From positions 1-64,000 of the forward strand of contig JAITFO010000051.1 in NCBI GenBank assembly GCA_031281265.1: a stretch of DNA of 64,000 nucleotides, in the 5' to 3' direction. Origin of the DNA: Candidatus Fibrimonadaceae bacterium. Lineage in GTDB: Bacteria > Fibrobacterota > Fibrobacteria > Fibrobacterales > Fibrobacteraceae. The position numbers were made by a program, and so were the translations under genes. Shown here one piece after another: positions 52,949 to 62,073 of this stretch (positions are counted from its first letter, which is position 1; each line of letters opens with the position of its first letter). The notes beneath the pieces are model-generated. The model was not told where the DNA came from. It saw only the letters and a list, made by a program, of their open reading frames with translations, and did no database searches.

Positions 52949-54736
52949 CTATCTGTACACGCATCTAAAGCCTACATGAGTTCCCCAATAGCGGGTGTCC
53001 TCTTCCTCTCTGTTTTCAACGCTTAAATTCTTTTCTTTGGATTTATAGCTGCCGCCTTTGAGGAATTTATATTTGCCGTTCCAAAAACCATCGTCCTTAA
53101 CCCATTCGGCAACATTGCCAAACATATCGTAAAGCCCCCAGCCATTGCTTTTTTTGCTGCCTACAACTTCGATTTTTTTTGCGTTGAACACAGCATGATT
53201 TTTTGCGCTGTCATTTTCTTGCCACAAATATTTATAAGGAATGCCCGCCCTGGCGGCATATTCCCACTCAGCTTCCGTTGGCAAATCGCCACCAAACGCT
53301 GCGCAACAACTATTTGCTTCTTTCCAGGTTATGCTGTGAGCGGGGAGCGAATCGCCTTTTAATTTGCCAAAATTCTTTTCTGCGCATTTGGTTTTATACA
53401 AACTTTGGCTAACCTCTCTTGTGTTGATGGAGAAAGGCCTAATATCCGTTAGCTTGCCTTTATATACAAAAGTGCCTCCCGGTATTTTGGATAAAAATGC
53501 CATTTCCGCTTTGGTTTCCTCAACGATGGAATCATTTGGCAGAGAATCATTTGGCAGGGTGTCAATAGGCAATATAGGCAATATCTTTGATTCTCCTAAC
53601 TGCGCAAGGATGTAATCCGGTAGAATAAATTCGCCTTCCATTGGGATTAGCAAAGCGTTCCAAGATATGTTTAACTCGTGGTATTTATAGAAATGCCTGG
53701 AATAACCATTTTCAACAGGGATCCACATCGTTTGGTTTTGCGTGGTTAAAAAGGCAAGAGCTATAGAAGGGCTTGCGGTTAAAGCTTTTACCAATTCGCC
53801 GCCGGTTAAAAAATCGTTTTTCCAAACACCTTTCCAAGCAACTTCTGCTCGCCCGTCTGGTGAACGGAGAAAGAGTATAAGATTGCCATTTAAACCGTTT
53901 TGGTCGGTTGCCTGAAAATCTGCCCCCACAACAGGAACTATACCGCTGATGCGTTTGCTCCCGAGTTCTTTTAGGCGTACTAAAATCGCATTCATGTTTT
54001 GCTGTATAGGGCCAGAGCAACCCGCAAAAATCTCTTTAAACGCTGCCTGTTTTTCATCGTCATAAATTTCATAATATTTATGATATTCAGCGGAGTTTTC
54101 TTTTAGCGGGCTAGGAGCTAGAGCAGGGTATTCTCCGGCAAAAGATGCTATGCATATAGAATCTGGAATGGCTGTGGGCTTTTTCTTTAAAAGGTTATCG
54201 TAAAGGTTCTCTAGTGTTTTAATATCGTTCACGGTGGATAGGTCAGGCATTTCGGGCACTTCATTTATATGCATCTTGCGCTTTTTTAACTTGATTTCCC
54301 GTGAAGTTTCTGTTCCTTGCTTAACGCTTGCAACAGAAACCTCCGACCAGTAACCAGGAGCGCGTGCTGTGTAAATTACCCAGCCAGCGGGTAGCTTAAT
54401 TGAAACAGGGGTATTGCCGCCTATAGCCTGCCTATTGATCCAAACCCCCGCAGGCACAGAACTCTGAAAGCGCAAAACCCCATAAGAAGAACCTAAACCA
54501 ACACTACTGCTACTACTAATACTGCTACTGCTAATGTTAATGCTACTACTGCTGATACTAATATTACTGCTACTATCAATGCTGCTACTGCTGATACTAA
54601 TATTACTGCTGCTATCAATGCTACTACTGCTATTGATGTCGCTACTACTGCTAACACTACTACTAATGCTGCTGTCTTGTGCAAAGCACAAGGCTCTAAG
54701 CAAAACTATAGTAATTAGAGTTATTTTTTTTAACAT
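52949..54736 (-). CDS. secreted PEGA / formylglycine-generating-enzyme-like protein with Ser-rich stalk
   Basis: 595 residues with a signal peptide (residues 1-19, ending CFAQ). A stalk of SSSIDSSSNISI-type repeats (about 20-80) is followed by a PEGA domain (about 85-150, GVWINRQAIGGNTPVSIKLPAGWV). A middle region of unknown family leads to an FGE/SUMF1-type domain at about 430-595 (IPGGTFVYKG, LPTEAEWEYAARAG, GLYDMFGNVAEWVKD, VGFRCVYR). FGE-like domains outside sulfatase maturation often bind ligands rather than act as enzymes. It is probably a surface or periplasmic protein. Confidence 0.82.
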   Translation of the reverse strand: MLKKITLITIVLLRALCFAQDSSISSSVSSSSDINSSSSIDSSSNISISSSSIDSSSNISISSSSINISSSSISSSSSVGLGSSYGVLRFQSSVPAGVWINRQAIGGNTPVSIKLPAGWVIYTARAPGYWSEVSVASVKQGTETSREIKLKKRKMHINEVPEMPDLSTVNDIKTLENLYDNLLKKKPTAIPDSICIASFAGEYPALAPSPLKENSAEYHKYYEIYDDEKQAAFKEIFAGCSGPIQQNMNAILVRLKELGSKRISGIVPVVGADFQATDQNGLNGNLILFLRSPDGRAEVAWKGVWKNDFLTGGELVKALTASPSIALAFLTTQNQTMWIPVENGYSRHFYKYHELNISWNALLIPMEGEFILPDYILAQLGESKILPILPIDTLPNDSLPNDSIVEETKAEMAFLSKIPGGTFVYKGKLTDIRPFSINTREVSQSLYKTKCAEKNFGKLKGDSLPAHSITWKEANSCCAAFGGDLPTEAEWEYAARAGIPYKYLWQENDSAKNHAVFNAKKIEVVGSKKSNGWGLYDMFGNVAEWVKDDGFWNGKYKFLKGGSYKSKEKNLSVENREEEDTRYWGTHVGFRCVYR

Positions 54737-54768
54737 GATGGAGCGTAATATAATAATTATTTTAGGCT

Positions 54769-55752
54769 TTATTTTAGGCTTTGGGCAATTTTATCGCGAA
54801 CCTTGATTAACCTTTCATAACCTTCATTCGGAATAACGGGACCCATAACCTGTATAACCTCAGCGGCTACAGCAGAAGCTAACTCACCGCATTTGTCAAG
54901 AGGCCAATCATTTAAGTAGCCGTATAAAAAGCCAGACGCCCATAAGTCACCTGCTCCCGTGGTGTCTATCGCTTTGGCTTCTGCGGGTTTTACTCTGATA
55001 ATTTCATCTTTTGCACAGATTATTGAACCTTTTTTGCCAATTTTAACAACGGCTATTTTGGCCATTTTAGCCATTTCCATGCAGGCCAATTCCTCTTCCA
55101 CGTTTGTCAAAATTTTGGCTTCGTCTTCATTTGCTAGCAATATATCTATGTCACCTGCTCCTATCAGCTCGTCCAGTATAAAGCGGCGCTCTTGTATAAC
55201 CCCAAATGAACCGCAGTCAAAAATAATTTGTAAATCGTGGGCTCTGGCAGCATTTACGCATTCCAATAATATGGTTGGAGCATAAGCCAAATAGCCTTCT
55301 AAATAAAGGACATTGGCATCGCGAAAAGGAACATCGCTAATTTCTGTGGGCACTAATTCAGCAGAGGCTCCCAAATAAGTGTACATGGTGCGTTGAGTAT
55401 CTGGGGTTACAGCGGAAAGCACACGACCTGTGGGTGTTGCGCTTTTGCGTATAAAGCCTTCCACTCCGCTGTGGAAAAGATTTTGTGAATATACGTCGCC
55501 TAAATCGTCGTTGCCAACCTTGCACACAAAGCGTGCCGAACCACCAAGCCTAGCTAAACCTATTATCGTATTGCTCGCCGAGCCTCCGGGGATTGTTGTC
55601 AGGTGTTCAACATTGCCCAAGATGCGTCCCATTTCGCCCCAGCTCACGGGGTTCATACCGCCCTTTGGTTTTTTCTGCCGAACAACCCACTCATCGGTAA
55701 CCGTAGTCACCAAATCCATCAAAGCCGCACCAACGCCAACTGCTTGTTTCAT
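54769..55752 (-). CDS. PfkB-family carbohydrate/nucleoside kinase
   Basis: 327 residues from MKQAVGVGAALMDLV. PGGSASNTIIGLARLGG at the N-terminus and DTTGAGDLWASGFLYG at the C-terminus are the two PfkB signatures; the aspartate of GAGD is the catalytic base. It resembles adenosine kinase-like members of the family; the substrate is uncertain. The ATG at 55752 has AGGGG before it and lies just after the rhomboid stop, so the two form an operon. The frame opens at 55800. Confidence 0.85.
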   Translation of the reverse strand: MKQAVGVGAALMDLVTTVTDEWVVRQKKPKGGMNPVSWGEMGRILGNVEHLTTIPGGSASNTIIGLARLGGSARFVCKVGNDDLGDVYSQNLFHSGVEGFIRKSATPTGRVLSAVTPDTQRTMYTYLGASAELVPTEISDVPFRDANVLYLEGYLAYAPTILLECVNAARAHDLQIIFDCGSFGVIQERRFILDELIGAGDIDILLANEDEAKILTNVEEELACMEMAKMAKIAVVKIGKKGSIICAKDEIIRVKPAEAKAIDTTGAGDLWASGFLYGYLNDWPLDKCGELASAVAAEVIQVMGPVIPNEGYERLIKVRDKIAQSLK

Positions 55753-55753
55753 C

Positions 55754-56587
55754 TTAACCCCTTTTTTTGTTTTGTTGCCCAAACCATTGCAGATAATCAC
55801 GCTCTTCCTGGTTTAAAGATTGCAAACCGCTATGGTTTATCTTTTCCAGAATTTCGTTTAGCCGTTCCTCTTTTGTGTTGGAATTGCCTTTGTATAGTTC
55901 ACCTTCCAGCGGAGGAGGTTCATTTTTCTTTGCCTGTTCCCTGAAAAATTCCCTTGAATAAGTTTCCTGTTTTTTTGGCGACACAAAAAAAGATTTCAAG
56001 GAAATGTTTTTAGACCAACCCAGCATAAATAAATAGCCCGATATTATTCCGCCCAAATGCATGTAATGCGCTATGCCATCACCGCTGTTTGCCATGAACA
56101 AATCTATGGCTATGAATATCCATATAGCGTATCTTATCCTCATGGGGATTATAAAAAACATCAGGATAGTTCTATCCGGGAACAGAAACGCGTAAGCTGC
56201 CATAATCCCAAAGAGCGCTCCGGATGCCCCTATTATAGGGTTGTTCCCCATAATTCCAAAGCTGTAGAAAGGTATGCTGAATATGCCTGCAAAAACCGCC
56301 GATATTAAATAGAGAGCGGTGAAATTCTTTTCGCCAATGCTTTTGCAGACCTCCGTCCCGAACATCCAAAACATCAGCATATTGAACAGGAGATGTATAA
56401 AATCGTAGTGCACAAACGCGTAGCTCAAAAAACGCCAAAGCTCGAGTGTCCGGCTCGGTATAAAAGCTCCATATACCAAAATATAACCACCTATGCCAAC
56501 CCATTTGAGCAAATAAGTAACCGCGCAGAGCAACAGTATTGTTTGCATTGGCTTTGGCAAGTATTTAAAGGGAGTGAGACCGAGCAT
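55754..56587 (-). CDS. rhomboid intramembrane serine protease
   Basis: 277 residues with six membrane segments between about 15 and 195. The catalytic serine is Ser122 in GASGALFG and the histidine is His177 in AHYMHLGG, with FVHYDFIHLLFNMLMFW in the L1 region. A soluble tail of about 80 charged residues follows. Rhomboids cleave membrane proteins within the bilayer; the target is unknown. A TATATT element ends 7 bases before the ATG. The following gene is a PfkB kinase. Confidence 0.9.
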   Translation of the reverse strand: MLGLTPFKYLPKPMQTILLLCAVTYLLKWVGIGGYILVYGAFIPSRTLELWRFLSYAFVHYDFIHLLFNMLMFWMFGTEVCKSIGEKNFTALYLISAVFAGIFSIPFYSFGIMGNNPIIGASGALFGIMAAYAFLFPDRTILMFFIIPMRIRYAIWIFIAIDLFMANSGDGIAHYMHLGGIISGYLFMLGWSKNISLKSFFVSPKKQETYSREFFREQAKKNEPPPLEGELYKGNSNTKEERLNEILEKINHSGLQSLNQEERDYLQWFGQQNKKRG

Positions 56588-56594
56588 TTACTGG

Positions 56595-56600
56595 AATATA
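56595..56600 (-). promoter_or_regulatory. -10 TATATT 7 bases before the rhomboid gene
   Basis: On the reverse strand TATATT, CCAGTAA, ATG (56587). It lies immediately after the tRNA-Ala 3' end, without a ribosome binding site. Confidence 0.45.
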
Positions 56601-56615
56601 GAAAAATGGAGCAAA

Positions 56616-56688
56616 TGGAGCTAAGGAGATTCGAACTCCTGACCCTCACGCTGCCAGCGTGATGCTCTACCAACTGAGCTATAACCCC
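56616..56688 (-). tRNA. tRNA-Ala (GGC)
   Basis: 73 bases on the reverse strand, starting GGGGTTATAGCTCAG. The anticodon loop CTGGCAG gives anticodon GGC. The acceptor stem has the G3-U70 pair that identifies alanine tRNA, and the T arm contains GTTCGAATC. CCA is not encoded (the next bases are TTT), so it is added afterwards. Confidence 0.97.
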
Positions 56689-56701
56689 TGGGAATGGGGT
56701 A

Positions 56702-56730
56702 AATTTAGAAAAAAAAATGGTGCTTGTCAA
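56702..56730 (-). promoter_or_regulatory. promoter of tRNA-Ala
   Basis: On the reverse strand TTGACA, 17 bases, TAAATT, placing the start a few bases before the tRNA. The -35 lies inside the first codons of recG on the other strand. Confidence 0.8.
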
Positions 56731-58804
56731 GTTTTTTATCTTTACACCCGTGCTCCTTTCTTCCATACCTGGTCTTGGTCCAAAAAAAACAGCCGCATTA
56801 AAAGAAAGCGGTATAAGCACGCTTTTCGATTTGCTCTCATATTTGCCACGGGATTGGATAGACCAACGGCGAATAACAAAAATAAAGGATATTAAAGCGG
56901 ACGAGCGCGTTGTTTTGGTGGGGCACATAGTGCGCAGCTCAATGATTTATGGGGGGCGCGCGAGATTTAACGCAACCCTGCAAGATGAAACTGGAAGCAT
57001 TGAGCTTGTGTTTTTTGGAGCAACGCATCACTGGCAGGGTAGGCTAAAAAACGGCTCGCGCTGGGTTGCCATAGGTAAAGGAACGGTATTCCGCACAATG
57101 CAGATGGTGCACCCTGATTTGCAAGCTCTAGAAGAAGGCGAGGAATTCAGCGGTAGCATAGTTCCCGTTTACACGATAACCGAACCTATGCGAAAAGCTA
57201 GGATGGAAAGCAAGTTTTTTGCAAAGTTACATAAGGGCCTTTTTGAAAAAAACTTAAATTTGATTTTGCCGCCCGAAGAGCATATTTGCCCCGCAGAGCT
57301 TTTGAATTTTTTAAAAATGCAACCGCTCATCGAAAATTTTAAAAAGCTGCACTGCCCGCAAAATTGGGAGGAGATTAACGCAGCAAAAAAAGAGATAAAA
57401 ATTTTGGAACTTTTGCCATTTTGCTTGAGAATGGCAAGGCGGCGGCGGTTGCTTGCGAACTCTGGAATTCCAAGAGCATTGGATTTGCAAAAAATGGATT
57501 TTGCAAAAGGCAATTTGCCATTCGCTTTAACCGCTGGGCAAAGTCAGGTTTTGGAGCAGATAAAAAGCGGGCTTTTGAGCAGCCGCCAGTTCCATGCGCT
57601 TTTGCAAGGCGATGTGGGCAGCGGAAAAACCGTTGTGGCATTGCTCGCCACCATAGGTATTTGCGGGGCAGGGGAGCAAACGGCTTGCATGGTTCCTACC
57701 GATATTCTGGCGAGGCAGCATTTTTTGAGCATGGGGAAGGTCTTTGAAGACGCTGGCTTAAAACTCGCTCTGCTCGTTGGAGCTATGGGAGCGGCAGAGC
57801 GCAGGGAGGTTTTGGAGGGCTTAAAGAGCGGCGCAATTAACGCAGTTGTTGGGACTCATGCTCTGTTTTCCAAAGATGTGGAGTTTAAAAATTTGGGTTT
57901 TGTGATTATAGACGAGCAGCATCGTTTTGGGGTAAAGCAAAGGGAAGCCTTGCTAGCAAAAGGCGATAAACCGGATTTATTGGTTATGAGCGCAACGCCA
58001 ATTCCCCGCAGCCTTGCTATGACCTTTTACGGAGATTTGGAAGCCATAGTTTTGCGCGAAAAACCGCCCGGCAGAAAACCCGTCTTAACAAAATTGGTAG
58101 GCAGCGAGAAACGCGAGGATATGAAAAACTACCTATACAAAGAGTCTTTAGGCGGGAACCGTTGTTATTGGGTTGCGAGCAGGGTTCAGGAAGATGAATT
58201 TGGAGAAGCGGCGAGCGTGGGCAAAATTTATGATGAATTGAGAAAATTTAAAGGCGATTGGAAAATAGCCGTTGTTCACGGGCAAATGCCAGAAACCGAG
58301 CGAGATGCAAACTTAACCGCTTTTGCCAGAGGCGAGATTTCCCTGCTTGTTTGCACAACGGTGGTGGAAGTTGGCGTAAACGTGCCGGAAGCGAATTTGA
58401 TAGCTATAGAGAATCCGGAAAGTTTTGGGCTTGCCCAGTTGCATCAGTTGCGGGGCAGGGTAGGGCGCGGGAACGCACAGGCTTGGTGTTTTTTGATATG
58501 CGACTCAGACAACGCCGCTTTTGAAAGGCTGGAACAATTTTCAAAAACAGATGATGGTTTTGAAATATCGGAGATAGACCTGCAAAACAGAGGGGCGGGG
58601 AATTTAGAAGGCTCGGAGCAGAGCGGCTCCTGGATTTTGAGATATTTTGACTGGGTGGATAGCCAACCTTTGATTGAAAAGACCATAAATACCGCAAACG
58701 ACATTTTAGATAACAAACCAAACTTCCCGCCAGAAATTCTGCAAAGAATCCAAAACTGGTATAACGACAAAAAATTTGAAAAGATAGAGGATGGGGTGCA
58801 TTAG
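56717..58804 (+). CDS. recG: ATP-dependent DNA helicase RecG
   Basis: 695 residues. The N-terminal HhH/wedge region begins SSIPGLGPKKTAALKESGI and DLLSYLPRDWIDQR. The helicase core has Walker A GDVGSGKT with Lys304, the DEQH box at 399-402 (DEQHRFGVKQR), MSATPIPRSL and the HQLRGRVGRG motif. RecG remodels stalled forks and recombination junctions. The start ATG lies within the tRNA-Ala promoter region on the other strand, and no ribosome binding site is clear. Confidence 0.95.
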   Translation: MVLVKFFIFTPVLLSSIPGLGPKKTAALKESGISTLFDLLSYLPRDWIDQRRITKIKDIKADERVVLVGHIVRSSMIYGGRARFNATLQDETGSIELVFFGATHHWQGRLKNGSRWVAIGKGTVFRTMQMVHPDLQALEEGEEFSGSIVPVYTITEPMRKARMESKFFAKLHKGLFEKNLNLILPPEEHICPAELLNFLKMQPLIENFKKLHCPQNWEEINAAKKEIKILELLPFCLRMARRRRLLANSGIPRALDLQKMDFAKGNLPFALTAGQSQVLEQIKSGLLSSRQFHALLQGDVGSGKTVVALLATIGICGAGEQTACMVPTDILARQHFLSMGKVFEDAGLKLALLVGAMGAAERREVLEGLKSGAINAVVGTHALFSKDVEFKNLGFVIIDEQHRFGVKQREALLAKGDKPDLLVMSATPIPRSLAMTFYGDLEAIVLREKPPGRKPVLTKLVGSEKREDMKNYLYKESLGGNRCYWVASRVQEDEFGEAASVGKIYDELRKFKGDWKIAVVHGQMPETERDANLTAFARGEISLLVCTTVVEVGVNVPEANLIAIENPESFGLAQLHQLRGRVGRGNAQAWCFLICDSDNAAFERLEQFSKTDDGFEISEIDLQNRGAGNLEGSEQSGSWILRYFDWVDSQPLIEKTINTANDILDNKPNFPPEILQRIQNWYNDKKFEKIEDGVH

Positions 58805-58805
58805 A

Positions 58806-58848
58806 GGCAGTGCCGAGTCTATCCCCCCTCACTCGACCCGGCACTGCC
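58806..58848 (+). other. inverted repeat in the recG/EF-G-like gap
   Basis: The gap 58805-59188 has no credible gene. GGCAGTGCCG pairs with CGGCACTGCC, with an inner GAGT/ACTC stem around a C-rich loop that could pair with TAGGGGGGAG at about 58935. A weak AAGTT/AACTT stem with six Ts lies near 59010-59026. It may hold a small RNA, but no known family is recognised. Confidence 0.5.
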
Positions 58849-59188
58849 AAAAATTAATTAAAAGCCCAAAAAAACAAAATTCCTGCAAAAATATGCAATG
58901 AAAATGATGAGGGCACTTAAAAATTTTCTACTGTAGGGGGGAGTGGGATTGGCTCAAAAAAGTGTATGTGCGCGTGCGAACGCGAGGGGATGTACCTCAC
59001 ACGGCGACTCTAAGTTCAAAACTTTTTTGCCTAATGCCATACGAACAAATATAATTTATTTTTTAAAAAAAAACAAGAAATTTTTAAAAAAAAATAAGAA
59101 AAAAATAAAATTTTATTTTTTTTGTGATATTTGTCTCTGTTTTTTGTAAATTTAAAATTCACCCCCCATTTGGCATATAAACAGCATT

Positions 59189-61000
59189 ATGAACATCGCT
59201 ATTTTGGCTCATATAGATGCAGGCAAAACAACGCTCTCCGAGCGTATTTTGTGGGCTGCGGGCAAGATATTGCGGGCTGGCGATGTGGAAGATGGGCTTG
59301 CAACAATGGACTATTTGCCCGAAGAAAAAGAAAAGGGCATAACCATAGAAGCGGGCATTTCAAATTTTATGTGGAGGGATATTTGGTGGAATTTGATAGA
59401 TGCACCTGGGCACATAGATTTTGGCATGGAGGCAGATACCGCTCTGGAAGCCGCAGACGGCGCGGTTTTAGTGATTTCCGCTGCTGATGGAATACAACCT
59501 CAAACTTATGCAGCTTGGGAAAAGTTAAAATCGCTTAACAAGCCCTGCGTGATATTTTTCAATAAAACGGATTTGCCCGAATCGAGGTTGGAAGAGAGTT
59601 TTTGGGAAATAGAGGAGCAATTTGGGGTAAACCCTGTTTTGCTCTCTTGGCCGGTGAAAAACGAGGGGGTATGGGACGTTTTGAGCGGAACTTTTTTAAA
59701 ACATAACGATGAAGGCAGGGAAGACATATTTGATTTTTTGGAAGAGAAAGGCGAGATGGAAAATTTGCGGCGTGAGGCCTGCGAAGCGGCTTCCACCGCA
59801 GATGATAAACTTTTGGAAAAACTGCTCTCGAATAAAATCCCGGAAACTGCGGAGCTACTCGCTGGCTTGCAAAAGCTGTTTTACAAGGGTTCCCACATTT
59901 TGTGCTATGCAGGTTCTGCTAAAAAAAACGTGGGTATTCGCTCGCTTTTGAACGGGCTTTCCTTTTTTCTTAAACCCCAAGAGATAAAGAGCAAAGAGCT
60001 GGGGCAAGTTATACGCTACCGTTCCTTTGCGGGCATAGGCGAAGTTGCGATTTTTAAAAGCTATAAAAACCTTAAAAAAAACAAATTCCCAGACGGTTTA
60101 AAATTTTACCGCATTCACGCTCAAAATTTAAGCGAGGTCTCGGAAATTTCTTGCGGGGATATCTATGCTGTTAAAGGGATGTTGCATAAAAAAATAGGTG
60201 ATTATTCTCCGCTTTTGCAAATGAGGATTGAGTGCTTAAAATCCGAGGATTGGGCACAGATAGACGATGCTTTAAAGAGCATTGAACGTATAGACCATTC
60301 GATGAGGATTACGGAAAACAAAAATGACGGTTCTTGGACTTTGCACGCTATGGGAGCAGTGCAGTTCGATTTTATTCTCTCCAGGCTCAAAAGGGAATAT
60401 CATTGCAAGGTAAAGGCAGGGGAGCCAAGCGTTGAATTCCACGAGGTGCTTTCAAGGAATTTGAACGCCGTTGAAAATTTTTGCCAGATAGGGGAGGCAA
60501 GCGTGAGCATTTCCCTTTCTGCGGAAATGCTGGAAAATGAGCGTTGCGAGATAGCGAGCGAAATTCCTGCCGTAATTTCTGCACTTGAGGAATTTTGCGA
60601 GGCGGGAGTTTTGGGCAAAGGCTCTTTGCGGGGCATAAAATTTATTTTGCATAAGCTGGAAATATCGGGCAACGCAACCCAAAATGCAACCCAAGCTGTT
60701 GTAAAAAAAGCCTGTTTAGATGCAGCAAAAATGCTAGTGGAGCCAAGTGCTGTGGAAATCCACGAACCCTGGGTTGATTTAACCGTCCAATGCCCCTCGG
60801 CTCACGCTGGCGCGGTCACAAAGGATTTGCTAGCTCGAGGCGCAAAAATCCTGAACAGCGATGGCGATGGCAAAAAGCACCGTTTTTACGCAAACGCCCC
60901 CCTTAGCAAGCTGGCGCGTTACACAACCGAGTTGCTATCCATAACCCGTGGCGGTGGTAATTATGCCATGAAGTTTGCAGAATTCAGGGGCAAGAATTAA
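59189..61000 (+). CDS. EF-G-like translational GTPase, short and divergent
   Basis: 603 residues against about 690-700 for EF-G. G1 is AHIDAGKTT (7-15), the switch reads KEKGITIEAG, G3 is DAPGH (71-75) and G4 NKTD (125-128). The C-terminal domains IV and V are shorter, ending TRGGGNYAMKFAEF. It could be an EF-G2-like factor or a Tet(M)-type ribosome-protection protein; the sequence does not decide. It is unlikely to be the main EF-G. A TATAAA lies 7 bases before the ATG. The rRNA/ribosomal operons that host the main EF-G gene are not here. Confidence 0.75.
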   Translation: MNIAILAHIDAGKTTLSERILWAAGKILRAGDVEDGLATMDYLPEEKEKGITIEAGISNFMWRDIWWNLIDAPGHIDFGMEADTALEAADGAVLVISAADGIQPQTYAAWEKLKSLNKPCVIFFNKTDLPESRLEESFWEIEEQFGVNPVLLSWPVKNEGVWDVLSGTFLKHNDEGREDIFDFLEEKGEMENLRREACEAASTADDKLLEKLLSNKIPETAELLAGLQKLFYKGSHILCYAGSAKKNVGIRSLLNGLSFFLKPQEIKSKELGQVIRYRSFAGIGEVAIFKSYKNLKKNKFPDGLKFYRIHAQNLSEVSEISCGDIYAVKGMLHKKIGDYSPLLQMRIECLKSEDWAQIDDALKSIERIDHSMRITENKNDGSWTLHAMGAVQFDFILSRLKREYHCKVKAGEPSVEFHEVLSRNLNAVENFCQIGEASVSISLSAEMLENERCEIASEIPAVISALEEFCEAGVLGKGSLRGIKFILHKLEISGNATQNATQAVVKKACLDAAKMLVEPSAVEIHEPWVDLTVQCPSAHAGAVTKDLLARGAKILNSDGDGKKHRFYANAPLSKLARYTTELLSITRGGGNYAMKFAEFRGKN

Positions 61001-61011
61001 ACCGCTCTTGG

Positions 61012-61242
61012 CTATTGTATGCAAAACAACCCCGAATCCTTATACCAGTCAAGCAGGCTATATTGACTAAAAAGAACATCATCTCTTTGTTCTTGCCTAT
61101 ATAAGTTGTTGTCGGCTGCCATGTAAATCAGCACTGTGCGTTTGGCAGGCTCCTGCTGCTCCTGTGGTTCCGTGCCGTTATCGGCGGAAGAACAGGAGAG
61201 GCATAAACAGGCGGCAAGAAGTATAAATGTTATTCTTTTCAA
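61012..61242 (-). pseudogene. remnant of a clostripain-family (C11) lipoprotein
   Basis: About 76 residues from a TTG at 61242 (LKRITFILLAACLCLSC, a lipobox signal). KRTVLIYMAADNNL is the characteristic start of clostripain-like peptidases, after which homology stops within 30 residues and the frame ends. The catalytic His and Cys of the family are absent. The TTG is placed one base after the stop of the upstream gene. It looks like the leftover N-terminus of a secreted C11 peptidase. Confidence 0.7.
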
Positions 61243-61243
61243 A

Positions 61244-62053
61244 TTATTCCGAATATTGATTGACCCAAACATAAGTATAATATTCTTCAGCCTCAAGACG
61301 TATGCCGAATTTTCTGGTTCTTCCTGTTATATTTTCGCTTACTGAAAATATAATTTTCTTTTTATCCTGTTTATCAACGGTAAACCAAGAGTGCTCTATA
61401 CCAACTATTCCGCTTTCGTTTACGATAAATGGAATTCCATCCGTACATAAAAATGGAAATTGAACTCTGTTACAGAGCCTTTTATCCGTCACATATATCC
61501 AAGCCGTGTCTTCTATCATAAGGGGCTCTGATATACGGTGCCATTCTCCTTCTGTGGTTACGCTATCTATTCCTCCTTTGGCATTGAACAATAGCTCCTC
61601 TCTCGGAAATTTTGGTGCTTGAACTATTGAAAAACCTGAATGGCAATTACCATCTTGTACGCCTATGCTCGTGTTTTTTTCTTCATTCGTGTTATTTCCA
61701 TTCACCGAAACAAGCAATGTATATCCGTTTATTCTTGTTACACTAAACCAAGAACATTCTATTTTCATTGTCCGATCATTATTACAATAATTATCATTGC
61801 AATAACCTTCATTTTCCGGCCCAATGTTTTTACATCCTTGGTAGCTTTCATTACCTTGGTAGACTTCATTAAGCCACCAATGGGTATTCCCAACAACTAC
61901 GGTATCAATCCCACCTTCCGCACTAAACGACAATTTTTCTTTTGACAGCCTTGGCGGGTTAGAGCAAGAACCTATAAAAGGCTCCGGAGCCAAATCTGGA
62001 TCGCAAGAACACAAAATCAGGCATAAAAGCAAAAATAAAAGTAAACGTTTCAT
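61244..62053 (-). CDS. lipoprotein with two BACON-like domains (paralogue 1)
   Basis: 269 residues with lipobox LCSC. Two BACON-like beta-sandwich repeats are visible, each with LSFSAEGGIDTV or LLFNAKGGIDSVT at the start, a W in mid-domain, SWFxV and a final IxVxQ strand. BACON domains bind carbohydrate or mucin-like material in secreted proteins. AGGAGG precedes the ATG. It is close kin of the protein at 62074 and is followed by the clostripain remnant. Confidence 0.72.
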   Translation of the reverse strand: MKRLLLFLLLCLILCSCDPDLAPEPFIGSCSNPPRLSKEKLSFSAEGGIDTVVVGNTHWWLNEVYQGNESYQGCKNIGPENEGYCNDNYCNNDRTMKIECSWFSVTRINGYTLLVSVNGNNTNEEKNTSIGVQDGNCHSGFSIVQAPKFPREELLFNAKGGIDSVTTEGEWHRISEPLMIEDTAWIYVTDKRLCNRVQFPFLCTDGIPFIVNESGIVGIEHSWFTVDKQDKKKIIFSVSENITGRTRKFGIRLEAEEYYTYVWVNQYSE

Positions 62054-62073
62054 GGCACTGCCTCCTTTTCAAA

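Noticed and set aside
58806-58848. Intrinsic terminator of recG
   Set aside because: The stem is strong, but neither strand has a T run after it, so termination is not supported.
58943-59149. A 68-residue open frame after recG
   Set aside because: Composition is driven by poly-A sequence (long lysine/phenylalanine runs), there is no ribosome binding site and no homology to any family.
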